The notes beneath the pieces were generated by a model that was given only the letters and a program-made list of their open reading frames with translations, made no database searches and was not told the DNA's origin. Below, piece by piece: positions 10,128 to 18,697 of a stretch of DNA of 64,000 nucleotides. Numbering within the stretch: the stretch's first letter is position 1; every line of letters starts with the position of its first letter. Location of the stretch: contig NZ_CP009159.1 in the NCBI RefSeq assembly GCF_000739435.1, positions 1-64,000 on the forward strand, read 5' to 3'. This DNA comes from Actinobacillus suis ATCC 33415 (GTDB lineage: Bacteria > Pseudomonadota > Gammaproteobacteria > Enterobacterales > Pasteurellaceae). Made by a program: the position numbers and the translations under genes.

Positions 10128-10185
10128 ATATTTTCTCCAAAGATTTGAGATAAACAAAGGGCAAGGATAACCTTGCCCAAGATAA

Positions 10186-11478
10186 TTATTTCGCTCTTAC
10201 GAAACGACTAAGGATTGCACCAATCAATAATCCGCCAACTGCAAACGGTAGCCACTCCATTGAGTATGCTTTAAGCGGTAAGTTTTCGGTAAAACTTACA
10301 CCAGCAACAGAGAGAATCGATATGATGGTTACCAGAATCAACGAAGTACGTAATGCTAATAATGGAAGCTGTACAAACAGATTCAATAACAGTAAGAAAA
10401 TAACTGACATTGCAATTGGGTAAAGTACCAGTAAAACCGGAATTGATTTACTGATTACCGCACTTAATCCTTGGTTTGCTAAACCAAAACCAATTAAGGT
10501 ACAGATAATTGCATAAGTCTTATAAGAGATTTTCGGGAAAATTTCATTGAAGTATTCGCTTACCGAAACAATCAGTCCAATTGCTGTGGTTAAACAGGCA
10601 AGTGAAACAATCGCACCTAAAAGTGTTCTACCTAAATCACCGAATGCTTGGGTTGCCGCAACGTTCAAGATATAAGTACCTAAATCTTGCTTCTTCGTAG
10701 CTAAATCTGCCACAACTTCAGCAGAAATGGGTAATTTATTACCAATCCAGCCGATAGATAAGTAAATTAACGCTAATAAAATTGCTGCAATTACCCCCGC
10801 CATCGCAGTTTGTTTGCTCAATGCTTTTTCGTTAGAAAAACCTTTGTTTTTAATTGCATTGATCACAATCACCGAGAAGGCAACAGAAGCTAGGGCATCC
10901 ATGGTGTTATAACCGGCTAAGATGCCGTTTACCATTGGTGCTTCCATCACATTGGCGCTTGACGGATTATTTGAGAGTAAAGCGATACCACTGATAACTA
11001 GCGCAAGAATCGCAATTAATAGTAAAGGCGTTAAAATCGAACCGATTCTTTCCACCATTTTTGACGGATTTAAACCAATCCAAATTGCTAATGCAAAATA
11101 GATTAAAGTAAAAAGCAATAGAGAAATCGGCGTTTGTTCGCCTAAAAACGGTAAAATTGCCATTTCGTAAGCGGTTGCCGCTGTACGCGGAATCGCAAAG
11201 AAAGGTCCGATAGTTAAGTAAATCGCTACTAAGAATAATAGAGAAAACCAAGGATGAATACGTTGTAAGGCTGCTTTATAACCACCTTTATAAGACGCAC
11301 TTACAATAATACCGAGTAACGGTAAACCAACGCCGGTAATGACGAATCCAATAGTTGCAATCCAGAAATCCGCACCGCTTTCAAAACCTAATTTCGGCGG
11401 AAAAATTAAATTGCCCGCCCCAAAGAAAATGGCAAACAGCATAAAGCCGACCACAAATGTATTTTTAGTCATATACAT
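10186..11478 (-). CDS. brnQ: Branched-chain amino acid carrier BrnQ
   Basis: BrnQ is a sodium-coupled symporter for leucine, isoleucine and valine in the inner membrane. The 430-residue protein is hydrophobic throughout, with about twelve membrane segments, and starts with the family hallmark [26 protein letters not shown] second ATG at 11472 (MTKNTF) gives the N-terminus more typical of relatives; neither has a strong ribosome site. It lies downstream of fabG on the same strand but beyond a terminator, so it is probably a separate unit. Confidence 0.93.
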   Translation of the reverse strand: MYMTKNTFVVGFMLFAIFFGAGNLIFPPKLGFESGADFWIATIGFVITGVGLPLLGIIVSASYKGGYKAALQRIHPWFSLLFLVAIYLTIGPFFAIPRTAATAYEMAILPFLGEQTPISLLLFTLIYFALAIWIGLNPSKMVERIGSILTPLLLIAILALVISGIALLSNNPSSANVMEAPMVNGILAGYNTMDALASVAFSVIVINAIKNKGFSNEKALSKQTAMAGVIAAILLALIYLSIGWIGNKLPISAEVVADLATKKQDLGTYILNVAATQAFGDLGRTLLGAIVSLACLTTAIGLIVSVSEYFNEIFPKISYKTYAIICTLIGFGLANQGLSAVISKSIPVLLVLYPIAMSVIFLLLLNLFVQLPLLALRTSLILVTIISILSVAGVSFTENLPLKAYSMEWLPFAVGGLLIGAILSRFVRAK

Positions 11479-11549
11479 ACCACACTTTTAATTTGTTTAT
11501 AAACAAATATTAAACACGAAAGGAAAAACAGAAACCCGAAAAATAGCAA

Positions 11550-11582
11550 AACCGAACTTTACCGAAAAAGTAAAGTTCGGCT
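11550..11582 (-). terminator. Terminator after fabG
   Basis: CCGAACTTTAC / GTAAAGTTCGG form a perfect eleven-base stem with a short A-rich loop. On the minus strand it is followed by TTTTG. It lies between the fabG stop and brnQ and should end the fabD-fabG transcript. Confidence 0.8.
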
Positions 11583-11604
11583 AAAAATAGACCGCTTGTA
11601 GCGG

Positions 11605-12330
11605 TTAGTTCATATATAAACCACCATTTACATGGATAGTTTCGCCAGTGATATATTTCGCATCATCACTTGCTAAGAATGCGACCGCTTTCGCAATATC
11701 TTGCGCCGAACCTAATTGACCTGCTGGAATTTGACTTAAGATCGCTTGTTTTTGATCTTCGTTTAATTCATCAGTCATATCGGTTGCGATAAAGCCTGGA
11801 GCAACAACGTTTACCGTAATGCCACGAGAAGCGACTTCTTTCGCTAATGATTTCGAGAAACCGACTAAACCGGCTTTTGCCGCACAGTAGTTGGTTTGAC
11901 CTGGGTTGCCCATTGAGCCGACAACTGAACCGATAGTAATGATTCGACCGCCTTTTTTCATCATTGGACGTAATACTGCTTTAGATAAGCGATAAACAGA
12001 AGTTAAATTGGTTTGGATAATGTCGAACCAATCATCTTCTTTCATACGCATCAATAAACCATCACGAGTGATACCTGCATTGTTTACTAAAATATCAACA
12101 TCACCGAAATCCGCTTTGATTTGTGCCAATACAGCTTCAATAGAGTCCGCATCTGTTACGTTTAACACTAAACCTTTACCTTTATCACCTAAGTATGCAG
12201 AAATACTTTCCGCACCTTTTTCCGATGTTGCCGTACCAATCACGGTTGCACCTTTTGCAGCTAATTCTTCTGCGATAGCTTTACCAATACCACGAGTTGC
12301 ACCCGTTACTAATGCGATTTTACCTTGCAT
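11605..12330 (-). CDS. fabG: 3-oxoacyl-[acyl-carrier-protein] reductase
   Basis: FabG carries out the NADPH-dependent reduction of beta-ketoacyl-ACP in each fatty-acid elongation cycle. It is a 241-residue short-chain dehydrogenase with the nucleotide-binding GATRGIGKAIA (about 9-19), NNAG, and the Ser-Tyr-Lys active site (GSVVGSMGNPGQTNYCAAKAG). C-terminal ITGETIHVNGGLYMN is typical. It follows fabD on the same strand with a 117-base gap that holds a paired repeat element (12350-12441), so readthrough may be reduced there. Confidence 0.97.
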   Translation of the reverse strand: MQGKIALVTGATRGIGKAIAEELAAKGATVIGTATSEKGAESISAYLGDKGKGLVLNVTDADSIEAVLAQIKADFGDVDILVNNAGITRDGLLMRMKEDDWFDIIQTNLTSVYRLSKAVLRPMMKKGGRIITIGSVVGSMGNPGQTNYCAAKAGLVGFSKSLAKEVASRGITVNVVAPGFIATDMTDELNEDQKQAILSQIPAGQLGSAQDIAKAVAFLASDDAKYITGETIHVNGGLYMN

Positions 12331-12349
12331 TTTTTTCTCCTATAAAAAG

Positions 12350-12441
12350 TTCCCCTCTTTAGTAAAGGGGAGGAGGGGAGATAAGTGTGATGTTGAAGAT
12401 CCTAAAAATCTCCCCCAGCCCCTCTTTTCAAAGAGGGGTGT
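12350..12441. repeat. Paired REP-like hairpin element, copy 1 (fabD-fabG gap)
   Basis: Two units stand in inverted orientation, tails facing inward. Each unit is a hairpin head (CCCCTCTTT ... AAAGRGG) followed by a G-rich tail ending GGGGAGAT; the right unit reads as its complement (ATCTCCCCCAGCCCC then CTCTTTTCAAAGAGGGG). The same unit pair, with tails facing outward, occurs at 28984-29100. No coding capacity. The pairing of a short hairpin unit resembles REP/BIME elements of enterobacteria. Confidence 0.75.
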
Positions 12442-12447
12442 TAATCA

Positions 12448-13383
12448 TTATGCTGAAACAGCCTCTAATGAAGCTACATCATTGACTGCTTTGGCATTTA
12501 ACTCTTTTACGATACGACCAGCTAAACCGGTTAAGACTTTACCTGGGCCGATTTCATAAAGCGTTGTAACACCTTCATTCGCCATTTTTTCTACCGTTTC
12601 AGTCCAACGAACTGGGCTATAAAGTTGGCGAACTAATGCATTACGAATTGCTTCAGCATCGGTCTCTACACTAACATCAACATTGTTAATAACTGGTACA
12701 ACCGGTACGTTTAACGTGATATTTTGTAATGCTTCGGTTAATTTATCTGCAGCTGGTTTCATTAATGCACAGTGAGAAGGCACGCTTACCGCTAATGGTA
12801 ATGCACGTTTTGCACCTGCCGCTTTACATAATTCCCCTGCTTTTTCTGCAGCCGCTTTTGTACCTGCAATCACTACTTGCCCTGGGCTATTGAAGTTTAC
12901 TGCTGAAACGATTTCACCGACTTCCGCTTGAGCTTGTTCACAAGCATTAATAATCGCTTGGTTATCTAAGCCGATAATCGCATACATTGCACCTGTACCA
13001 GCCGGTACAGCTTGTTGCATTGCATTGCCGCGTAATTCCACTAATTTGATTGCATCTTGGAAATTTAATACGCCTGCACAAACTAATGCTGAGTATTCAC
13101 CTAAGCTATGACCTGCCATTACAGACGGTTTTAATTCAGGGTATTTTTGTTGCCACACACGATAAATCGCAACCGATGATGCTAAAAGTGCCGGTTGGGT
13201 ACGTTGTGTTTGACCTAAATCTTCTGCGGTACCGTTTTGGACTAAATCCCAAAGATCATAACCTAAAACATCAGAAGCTTGTTTGAAGGTTTCTTCAACA
13301 ATTGGGTATGCAGTTGCAAGATCCGCTAACATTCCGACCGCTTGTGAGCCTTGACCTGGAAATACCATTGCAAAATTTGACAT
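12448..13383 (-). CDS. fabD: Malonyl-CoA:ACP transacylase
   Basis: FabD transfers malonyl from CoA to acyl carrier protein to feed fatty-acid elongation. The 311-residue protein starts MSNFAMVFPGQGSQAVGML, has the nucleophile serine in GHSLGEYSALVCAG (about residue 92) and the catalytic histidine in VPSHCALM. It lies upstream of fabG on the minus strand, keeping a shortened fab cluster; fabH and plsX are not adjacent here. The queH stop lies 66 bases further upstream. Confidence 0.97.
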   Translation of the reverse strand: MSNFAMVFPGQGSQAVGMLADLATAYPIVEETFKQASDVLGYDLWDLVQNGTAEDLGQTQRTQPALLASSVAIYRVWQQKYPELKPSVMAGHSLGEYSALVCAGVLNFQDAIKLVELRGNAMQQAVPAGTGAMYAIIGLDNQAIINACEQAQAEVGEIVSAVNFNSPGQVVIAGTKAAAEKAGELCKAAGAKRALPLAVSVPSHCALMKPAADKLTEALQNITLNVPVVPVINNVDVSVETDAEAIRNALVRQLYSPVRWTETVEKMANEGVTTLYEIGPGKVLTGLAGRIVKELNAKAVNDVASLEAVSA

Positions 13384-13449
13384 ATTTTTTCCTCTTATTT
13401 ATAAATTTGGTACTGAGGACACACGGCGTGCGTCCGTTATGAATAATGC

Positions 13450-14196
13450 TTAATCTGGTGAATAATAAAGTTTACCGATTTCAATACGCTGACGACCGGT
13501 TTCTAAACGCCATTTATTTGAATCACGTAAAGAATAGGCGCAACCGCAGTATTCTTGCTGATAGAAACGTTCACGTTTACTGATTTCGATCATACGCTGC
13601 GAACCGCCGTTTTTACGCCAGTTGTAATCCCAATAAACCACATCATCAAATTTAGCGGCGGCACGATGCCCGCAGTCGTTGATTTGGTTCATATCTTTCC
13701 AGCGTGAAATGCCTAAGCAGCTGGTATAAACCGGAAAACCGTTGTTATGTGCGTATTCCGCCGCTTTCTCAAAACGCATATCAAAGCACATCGTACAGCG
13801 GATACCACGCTCCGGCTCCCACTCCATTCCTTCCGCTTTTTTAAACCATTCACGGCGGTCATTTTCGTAATCATCATCGAAATCAATGAACGGAATACCC
13901 CATTTCTCGGCAAAGCGAATATTTTCCTCTTTACGAATCAGATATTCTTTCATCGGATGAATGTTCGGATTGTAGAAATAGATAGTAAATTCGATACCTG
14001 ATGCGTGGATTGCTTCCATCACTTCACCGGAACAAGGCGCACAGCAAGAGTGCAGCAATAATTTGTTATGTCCGCCCGGAAGCGTTAATTTTTCACGCAC
14101 AAAAGGTGCGTTCGGATCTTTGCCTTTACGCGTTAGCTTTTTCTTTTGTTGCAACGCTTGTTTATGCTCTAAAGGTTGTTGATTTTGTTCTGTCAT
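13450..14196 (-). CDS. queH: Epoxyqueuosine reductase QueH (DUF208 type)
   Basis: QueH performs the last step of queuosine synthesis on tRNA, reducing epoxyqueuosine; it is the non-homologous substitute for QueG. The 248-residue protein has the paired cysteine motif HSCCAPCS (49-56), then [18 protein letters not shown] and YCGCAYS, the set of conserved cysteines that hold an iron-sulfur cluster and a metal site. A 40-residue charged N-terminal extension ([16 protein letters not shown]) precedes the core. It lies between ispB and fabD on the minus strand with short gaps (36 and 66 bases), so co-transcription is possible. Confidence 0.92.
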   Translation of the reverse strand: MTEQNQQPLEHKQALQQKKKLTRKGKDPNAPFVREKLTLPGGHNKLLLHSCCAPCSGEVMEAIHASGIEFTIYFYNPNIHPMKEYLIRKEENIRFAEKWGIPFIDFDDDYENDRREWFKKAEGMEWEPERGIRCTMCFDMRFEKAAEYAHNNGFPVYTSCLGISRWKDMNQINDCGHRAAAKFDDVVYWDYNWRKNGGSQRMIEISKRERFYQQEYCGCAYSLRDSNKWRLETGRQRIEIGKLYYSPD

Positions 14197-14232
14197 AAAA
14201 GTTGTAAAAAATTCTCAAAATTTGACCGCTTA

Positions 14233-15228
14233 TTAATACGAACGATCGACCGATAAATAAGCAAGAGAAATTAACGCTTGTTTGTATTCGCTTTCCGGTA
14301 AAACTGTAAGCGCATCAACTGCTTTTTGTGCTTCTTGCTTAGCGCGCGTCATTGCATAATCAAGTGATTGGTGTTCCGCCATAATTTCTAATACAGCTGG
14401 AATTTGTTCACGTTCCCCGCCATTTTCAATTGCTGAACGAATCATATCCACTTGAGCTTGGTTACCTTTCGCTTGTGCGGCGTGCATAGCGTGTAGCAAT
14501 GGTAAAGTCGGTTTACCTTCAACGAAATCATCACCGACATTTTTACCGAAGCTTTCCGCTTTTGCTGAGTAATCTAAAATATCATCAATTAATTGGAATG
14601 CGGTACCGAGATAACAACCGTAATCTTTCAACGCCGTTTCAACCGATTTTTCTACCCCAGCCACAATGGCAACACATTGCGTTGCCGCTTCAAATAGGCG
14701 TGCGGTTTTATTGTAGATAACACGCATATAATTCGCTTCGGTAGTATTCGGATCATTCACATTCATCAGCTGCTGGACTTCACCTTCGGCAAGCGCATTG
14801 GTGGCAGCAGACATCACTTTTAACACTTCAAGCGAATCAACACTGGTCATCATTTGGAATGAGCGTGTGTAAATGAAATCGCCAACCAATACGCTTGCTG
14901 CATTTCCGAAGGTTGCGTTGGCAGTAGCTCGGCCTCGACGCATATCCGACTCATCAACCACATCATCATGCAATAAAGTGGCGGTATGGACAAATTCAAT
15001 AAAAGCCGCACAAGTAACGTGTTTATTGCCACGGTAACCTAAAGCGTTAGCGGCAAGTACCGCAATTAATGGGCGAATACGTTTGCCACCACCGGCAATA
15101 ATATAATGGCCTAATTGGTTGATTAAAACGACTTCGGAGTTAAGCTGAGCGAGAATCTCAGCATCTACCGCTTGCATATCTTGCTTCGCAAGCGCTTGAA
15201 TTTGCTCGAGTGTTAATAGCGTTGTCAT
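14233..15228 (-). CDS. ispB: Octaprenyl diphosphate synthase
   Basis: IspB makes the long isoprenoid side chain of quinones from farnesyl diphosphate and isopentenyl diphosphate. The 331-residue protein has the GGGKRIRP substrate loop (46-53), first Asp-rich motif DDVVD (88-92) with following RRGR, and second Asp-rich motif in LIDDILDYS. In E. coli it is divergent from rplU; here two redox genes stand between, but the divergent orientation is kept. The expected chain length (C40 against neighbours) cannot be read with certainty from motifs. Confidence 0.94.
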   Translation of the reverse strand: MTTLLTLEQIQALAKQDMQAVDAEILAQLNSEVVLINQLGHYIIAGGGKRIRPLIAVLAANALGYRGNKHVTCAAFIEFVHTATLLHDDVVDESDMRRGRATANATFGNAASVLVGDFIYTRSFQMMTSVDSLEVLKVMSAATNALAEGEVQQLMNVNDPNTTEANYMRVIYNKTARLFEAATQCVAIVAGVEKSVETALKDYGCYLGTAFQLIDDILDYSAKAESFGKNVGDDFVEGKPTLPLLHAMHAAQAKGNQAQVDMIRSAIENGGEREQIPAVLEIMAEHQSLDYAMTRAKQEAQKAVDALTVLPESEYKQALISLAYLSVDRSY

Positions 15229-15426
15229 TTCGTTCTCATATTAAATGTGAAAATTTGGCGGCAATTCTACCTTAAATCTGACAAGCTTCAAAAAAGAATC
15301 GAAAAAAGCGGTCAATTTCATCAATTTTTTTACAAAACGGCGGATAAGTCTCTTGATGTTTTAACGATATATTCTTTTCTGAAGTTTGGTAAAATCTGAA
15401 AATTGCTTAGATTGTTTACTCAGAGT

Positions 15427-15441
15427 AAATAGTCTATCAAC
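15427..15441 (+). promoter_or_regulatory. Putative operator shared with the doxX promoter region (site 1)
   Basis: AAATAGTCTATCAAC, containing the small palindrome ATAG-T-CTAT, lies 100 bases before the FMN reductase start. The identical 15 bases occur 101 bases before the DoxX gene (16201-16215). Same distance and same sequence suggest one regulator for both. Confidence 0.5.
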
Positions 15442-15526
15442 TTTGATCTATCTAAACATAAGGAAAATTATTTTGTAGAATGGTATTCGAAAATTTCATT
15501 CATCTTTAGAATCTAGGACATTAATT

Positions 15527-16078
15527 ATGGCAAAACAAATCGCAGTTTTAGTTGGTAGTGGTAGTAAAACATCAATCAGTCAGTTAGTTGCAAATCACTT
15601 AAAAAGTGTTGCACCGGCAAGTATTCAATTAAATTTCGTTAATATTGCGGATCTTCCTTTATATGATCGTGATTTAGATGAGAACAGCCCTGATGCATAC
15701 ACTCGTTTGCGTAATGCAATTGAACAAGCTGATGGTGTATTACTGATTACACCAGAACATAATGGCGGTATGTCAGCAATGATTAAAAATGCAATCGATG
15801 TGGGTTCACGTCCGATGGGTCAAAGCAAATGGCTTGGCAAACCTGCCGGTATCGTTTCTGTTGCAGCGGGAATGTCTGGCGGTGTAAGAGCAGCGGATCA
15901 ATTACGTGTTATTGCTTCCGGTGCTTTTATTAATATGCCGGTTGCGCCATTTGCAGCGAATGTTGGCGGAATTTTCAATGGTGTATTTAACGAAAATGGT
16001 GAGGTTGTTTCTGAAGCTGTAGCAGGGATGTTAAAAGGCTTTATTGACGGCTATGCTGATTTTGTCGCTAAATTCTAA
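15527..16078 (+). CDS. NAD(P)H-dependent FMN reductase family protein
   Basis: This is a 183-residue flavodoxin-fold protein of the NADPH-dependent FMN reductase / quinone reductase family. The N-terminal loop VGSGSKTSISQLVANHL binds the FMN phosphate, and LLITPEHNGGMSAMIKNAIDVGSR is the family's substrate-site signature. Such enzymes reduce quinones, azo dyes or chromate using NAD(P)H; the substrate here is unknown. It is divergent from ispB and followed by a DoxX gene with its own promoter and the same upstream motif, suggesting a shared response, perhaps to quinones or electrophiles (inference). Confidence 0.88.
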   Translation: MAKQIAVLVGSGSKTSISQLVANHLKSVAPASIQLNFVNIADLPLYDRDLDENSPDAYTRLRNAIEQADGVLLITPEHNGGMSAMIKNAIDVGSRPMGQSKWLGKPAGIVSVAAGMSGGVRAADQLRVIASGAFINMPVAPFAANVGGIFNGVFNENGEVVSEAVAGMLKGFIDGYADFVAKF

Positions 16079-16115
16079 TCAATTCATATAAGACTTCTAT
16101 ATTACAACTACTTAA

Positions 16116-16166
16116 TCAAGCGGTTTAATTTTTGCAAAATTTTGCGGAAATTTAACCGCTTTTTTG
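16116..16166 (+). terminator. Terminator after the FMN reductase gene
   Basis: AAGCGGTTTAA and TTAAACCGCTT-type arms (16118 and 16151) enclose an A/T-rich inner inverted repeat, followed by six T. It is an uptake-signal pair hairpin and separates the FMN reductase and DoxX genes. Confidence 0.75.
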
Positions 16167-16200
16167 TTGTTTATACTATTGTTAATTGTTTCAAAATTGG

Positions 16201-16215
16201 AAATAGTCTATCAAC
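16201..16215 (+). promoter_or_regulatory. Putative operator shared with the FMN reductase region (site 2)
   Basis: This is an exact copy of the 15-base motif AAATAGTCTATCAAC found at 15427, again about 100 bases before the start codon. It is followed by a further TCTATTTTTCAATAGATA inverted repeat (about 16232-16250) nearer the gene. Confidence 0.5.
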
Positions 16216-16301
16216 AAAAAGGTTATTTATCTTCTATTTTTCAATAGATAAAATACCTACCTCTTTATTGTTCAGTCTTATTATTTAAAGGAAAGCAAAA
16301 T

Positions 16302-16715
16302 ATGAACTCAAACTTAGAAAAATTTACGCCATACGCATTAGCATTATTACGTATTGTTGCAGCTTATATGTTCTTACTACACGGTACGGCAAAATTCTTT
16401 GAATTTCCCGTATCGATGACAGGCGGTAACGGTGCAGTACCATTAATGTCAATGTACGGTATCGGCGGTATTTTAGAAATCGGTGGTGGTATTTTATTAC
16501 TTTTAGGCTTATTCACTCGCCCAGTTGCCTTTTTACTTTCAGGTATGATGGCATATGCATATTTCTTTATGCACGCAACGGCGGAGAATATTGCCCTCCC
16601 TCTAGTAAACCAGGGTGAATTAGCGCTGTTATACTCGGTGGTATTCTTCTTATTAGTGTTTGTCGGTGCAGGCGCATTTGCATTAGATAATAAACGTCAA
16701 AACCTCAACAAATAA
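16302..16715 (+). CDS. DoxX family membrane protein
   Basis: This is a 137-residue inner-membrane protein with four predicted helices. The first carries ALLRIVAAYMFLLHGTAKFFEF, the DoxX family signature, and the middle has GGILEIGGGILLLLGLFTRP. DoxX proteins are associated with quinone or thiol redox stress and often sit beside flavin reductases, as here. AAAGGAAAGC upstream supports ATG 16302. Exact function is unknown. Confidence 0.88.
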   Translation: MNSNLEKFTPYALALLRIVAAYMFLLHGTAKFFEFPVSMTGGNGAVPLMSMYGIGGILEIGGGILLLLGLFTRPVAFLLSGMMAYAYFFMHATAENIALPLVNQGELALLYSVVFFLLVFVGAGAFALDNKRQNLNK

Positions 16716-16737
16716 GGCTTTTAGCCGATAAAAAAGT

Positions 16738-16786
16738 GAAGCGGTCATTTTTTGCAAAAAATTTGCAGAATTTGGCCGCTTTTTTG
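16738..16786 (+). terminator. Terminator after doxX-family gene
   Basis: GAAGCGGTCA / GGCCGCTTTTTTG arms enclose an A/T-rich inner repeat and are followed by six T. Uptake-signal type hairpin. Confidence 0.75.
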
Positions 16787-16787
16787 T

Positions 16788-16990
16788 TATAATAGCTTTA
16801 TCTAAAAATCGAGAGGGTAGAAGCTGCGGTTTTGTCGTCTATTTCATAGAATTAAAACGAAAAAACACGTGGTTTTTTAGGTTAATAACAGGCAAAAATA
16901 ATGCTTATGACTTTCTTTAATGCCTAAAATCGGACATAAGAAAAGATAACGCAGAAATTTTTTCATTTTTCTGAAAATGGTTCTTGCTCT
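16788..16990 (+). other. Gene-free spacer with a TATAAT box and a compact hairpin set upstream of rplU
   Basis: No reading frame of note lies between doxX and rplU (about 370 bases). A perfect TATAAT (16788-16793, weak -35 TTGCAG 19 bases up) is followed by GGTTTTGTCGT pairing with ACGAAAAAAC, then AAAAAAC-ACGTG-GTTTTTT (about 16862-16880), which resembles a terminator. TTTTAGG and CCTAAAA arms (about 16876 and 16923) could pair further on. This fits either a small RNA of about 80 bases or a long structured leader of rplU; neither is proven. Confidence 0.35.
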
Positions 16991-17012
16991 TTGCATAGTT
17001 TTTGCGTAGAAT
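16984..17012 (+). promoter_or_regulatory. Predicted promoter of rplU-rpmA
   Basis: TTGCTC (16984-16989), a 17-base spacer and TAGAAT (17007-17012) lie about 70 bases before the rplU start. Spacing is ideal and both boxes are near consensus. Confidence 0.55.
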
Positions 17013-17082
17013 TGACCACCTATTTTATATGAATTTAAGAGTGCCTAAGCAAAAGCGATTGGCACAAATTAGCGGAGTAAAT

Positions 17083-17394
17083 ATGTACGCAGTTTTCCAA
17101 AGTGGCGGCAAACAACACCGAGTAAGTGAAGGTCAAGTAGTTCGTTTAGAGAAACTTGAAATCGCAACTGGTGAGAAAGTTGAATTTGACTCAGTGTTAA
17201 TGGTCGTTAACGGTGAAGATGTTAAAATTGGTGCACCAGTAGTTGCTGGTGCAAAAGTAGTGGCTGAAGTTGTAGCGCAAGGTCGTGGCGATAAAGTTAA
17301 AATCGTTAAGTTCCGTCGTCGTAAACACAGCCGTAAACAACAAGGTCATCGTCAGTGGTTCACAGAAGTGAAAATCACTGGGATTCAAGCATAA
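17083..17394 (+). CDS. rplU: 50S ribosomal protein L21
   Basis: This is the large-subunit ribosomal protein L21, 103 aa, binding 23S rRNA. It begins [20 protein letters not shown] and carries the signature [23 protein letters not shown] near the C-terminus. ATG 17083 is preceded by AGCGGAG. The frame is open upstream to 17002, but the added residues are not part of L21. rpmA follows after 20 bases, the standard pair. Confidence 0.98.
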   Translation: MYAVFQSGGKQHRVSEGQVVRLEKLEIATGEKVEFDSVLMVVNGEDVKIGAPVVAGAKVVAEVVAQGRGDKVKIVKFRRRKHSRKQQGHRQWFTEVKITGIQA

Positions 17395-17414
17395 TTTCAG
17401 AGGAGATCAAGTAG

Positions 17415-17672
17415 ATGGCAACTAAAAAAGCTGGTGGTTCAACTCGTAACGGTCGTGATTCTGAAGCTAAACGCCTTGGTGTTAAACGTTTTGGTGGCGA
17501 ATCTGTATTAGCAGGTAGCATCATCGTTCGTCAACGTGGTACTAAATTCCACGCTGGTAGCAATGTTGGTATGGGTAAAGACCACACTTTATTCGCAACT
17601 GCTGACGGTAAAGTTAAATTTGAAGTGAAAGGCGAGAAAAATCGCAAATACGTAAGCATCGTTGCTGAGTAA
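17415..17672 (+). CDS. rpmA: 50S ribosomal protein L27
   Basis: L27 is an 85-residue ribosomal protein whose N-terminal tail reaches the peptidyl transferase centre. It starts [20 protein letters not shown], with no cleavable N-terminal extension of the Firmicute type. AGAGGAGATCAAGTAG upstream is a strong ribosome site. It ends 24 bases before a strong terminator. Confidence 0.98.
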
Positions 17673-17696
17673 TTCATTTCAATATAGATTTGAAAT

Positions 17697-17723
17697 AAAA
17701 CCCCACGAATGTGGGGTTTTTTC
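17697..17723 (+). terminator. Terminator after rpmA
   Basis: AAAACCCCAC / GTGGGGTTTTTT stem with a GAAT tetraloop and a T-run. Ends the rplU-rpmA transcript. Confidence 0.92.
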
Positions 17724-17753
17724 TTACCTTTTTTCCAACCTTATAAAAAATCC

Positions 17754-18686
17754 ATGAAACAACAACCCTTGCTTGGCTTTTTATTTTCTTTGATAGCCAT
17801 TCTGATGTGGGGAATGCTACCGCTTGCGATTAAACAAGTTCTAAAATCACTCGATTCTCAAACGATTGTTTGGTTTCGATTCTTAGTCGCAACGCTTGGT
17901 GTTTTCGCCATGCTTGCTTTGGCAAAAAAATTACCAAATTTGACCGCTTTCTTTCGCCAATATCACAGGTTGTGGTTAATCGGGGTCATTGGATTGTCTT
18001 GCAATTTCTTCCTATTTAATCTCGCCTTAAATTATATTCCGGCTGCAACCAGTCAAGTTCTTAGTCCGCTTTCTTCTTTTGTGATGATTGCATTGGGGGT
18101 TGTATTGTTTAAAGAAACAATCGGTATCCATCAAAAAATTGGTTTTGTATTGGTGGTTAGCGGTTTGGTGATGTTTTTTAATAACCGTTTTGCCGACTTA
18201 ATCGCGATGAACAGTTATGCATACGGTGTATTACTTGGTATTTGTGCAAGTTTGATTTGGATTGGCTATAGTTTGTCGCAAAAAATCATGTTGGCGCATT
18301 TTAGTTCGCAACAAATTTTGTTATTGATTTATTTTGGTTGTACCTTAGTCTTTACGCCTTTTGCACATATGGGAGAATTAGCTAAATTAGATTTAGCTGC
18401 TTGGGGCTGGTTAGGATTCTGTGGCATTAACACCGTTATTGCTTATGGCTGTTATGCTGAAGCATTAAATCGCTGGGAAGTTTCTAAGGTAAGTTTAATG
18501 ATGACGCAAATTCCGATCCTGACTATTATGCTGACTGCATTAAGTTATGCAATTTCGCCAGAGCTATTTGAAGCGCCAGACTTGAATGGATTAAGCTATA
18601 TTGGGGCGATTACGGTAGTTTCCGGTGCTATGCTTTCTGCTGTTGGACATAAATTATTTTATCGTAATCAACTCCGCAAAAAATAA
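17754..18686 (+). CDS. EamA-family (DMT) transporter, tandem copy 1
   Basis: This is a ten-helix inner-membrane exporter of the drug/metabolite superfamily, with two EamA repeats of five helices. The 310-residue protein starts at ATG 17754 (MKQQPLLGFLFSLIAILMWGMLPLAIKQVL), just downstream of the rpmA terminator; an in-frame start upstream would begin inside the terminator stem. Substrate unknown. The next gene is a clear paralogue (shared QPLLGF/RPLLGF start, LVWxRF, GVIGLSxNF, SSQQxLxxIY and YGxYxEALNxWxxSKVS blocks), eleven bases downstream, so the pair arose by tandem duplication and may act together. Confidence 0.88.
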   Translation: MKQQPLLGFLFSLIAILMWGMLPLAIKQVLKSLDSQTIVWFRFLVATLGVFAMLALAKKLPNLTAFFRQYHRLWLIGVIGLSCNFFLFNLALNYIPAATSQVLSPLSSFVMIALGVVLFKETIGIHQKIGFVLVVSGLVMFFNNRFADLIAMNSYAYGVLLGICASLIWIGYSLSQKIMLAHFSSQQILLLIYFGCTLVFTPFAHMGELAKLDLAAWGWLGFCGINTVIAYGCYAEALNRWEVSKVSLMMTQIPILTIMLTALSYAISPELFEAPDLNGLSYIGAITVVSGAMLSAVGHKLFYRNQLRKK

Positions 18687-18697
18687 TAGGAATAAGA

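Noticed and set aside
12008..12559. 183-codon open frame on the plus strand across fabG and fabD
   Set aside because: Lies antisense to two clear genes, crosses the repeat element, and shows no family pattern or ribosome site.
17002..17082. N-terminal extension of L21
   Set aside because: In frame but overlaps the predicted promoter and transcription start; L21 begins at MYAVFQSGG.
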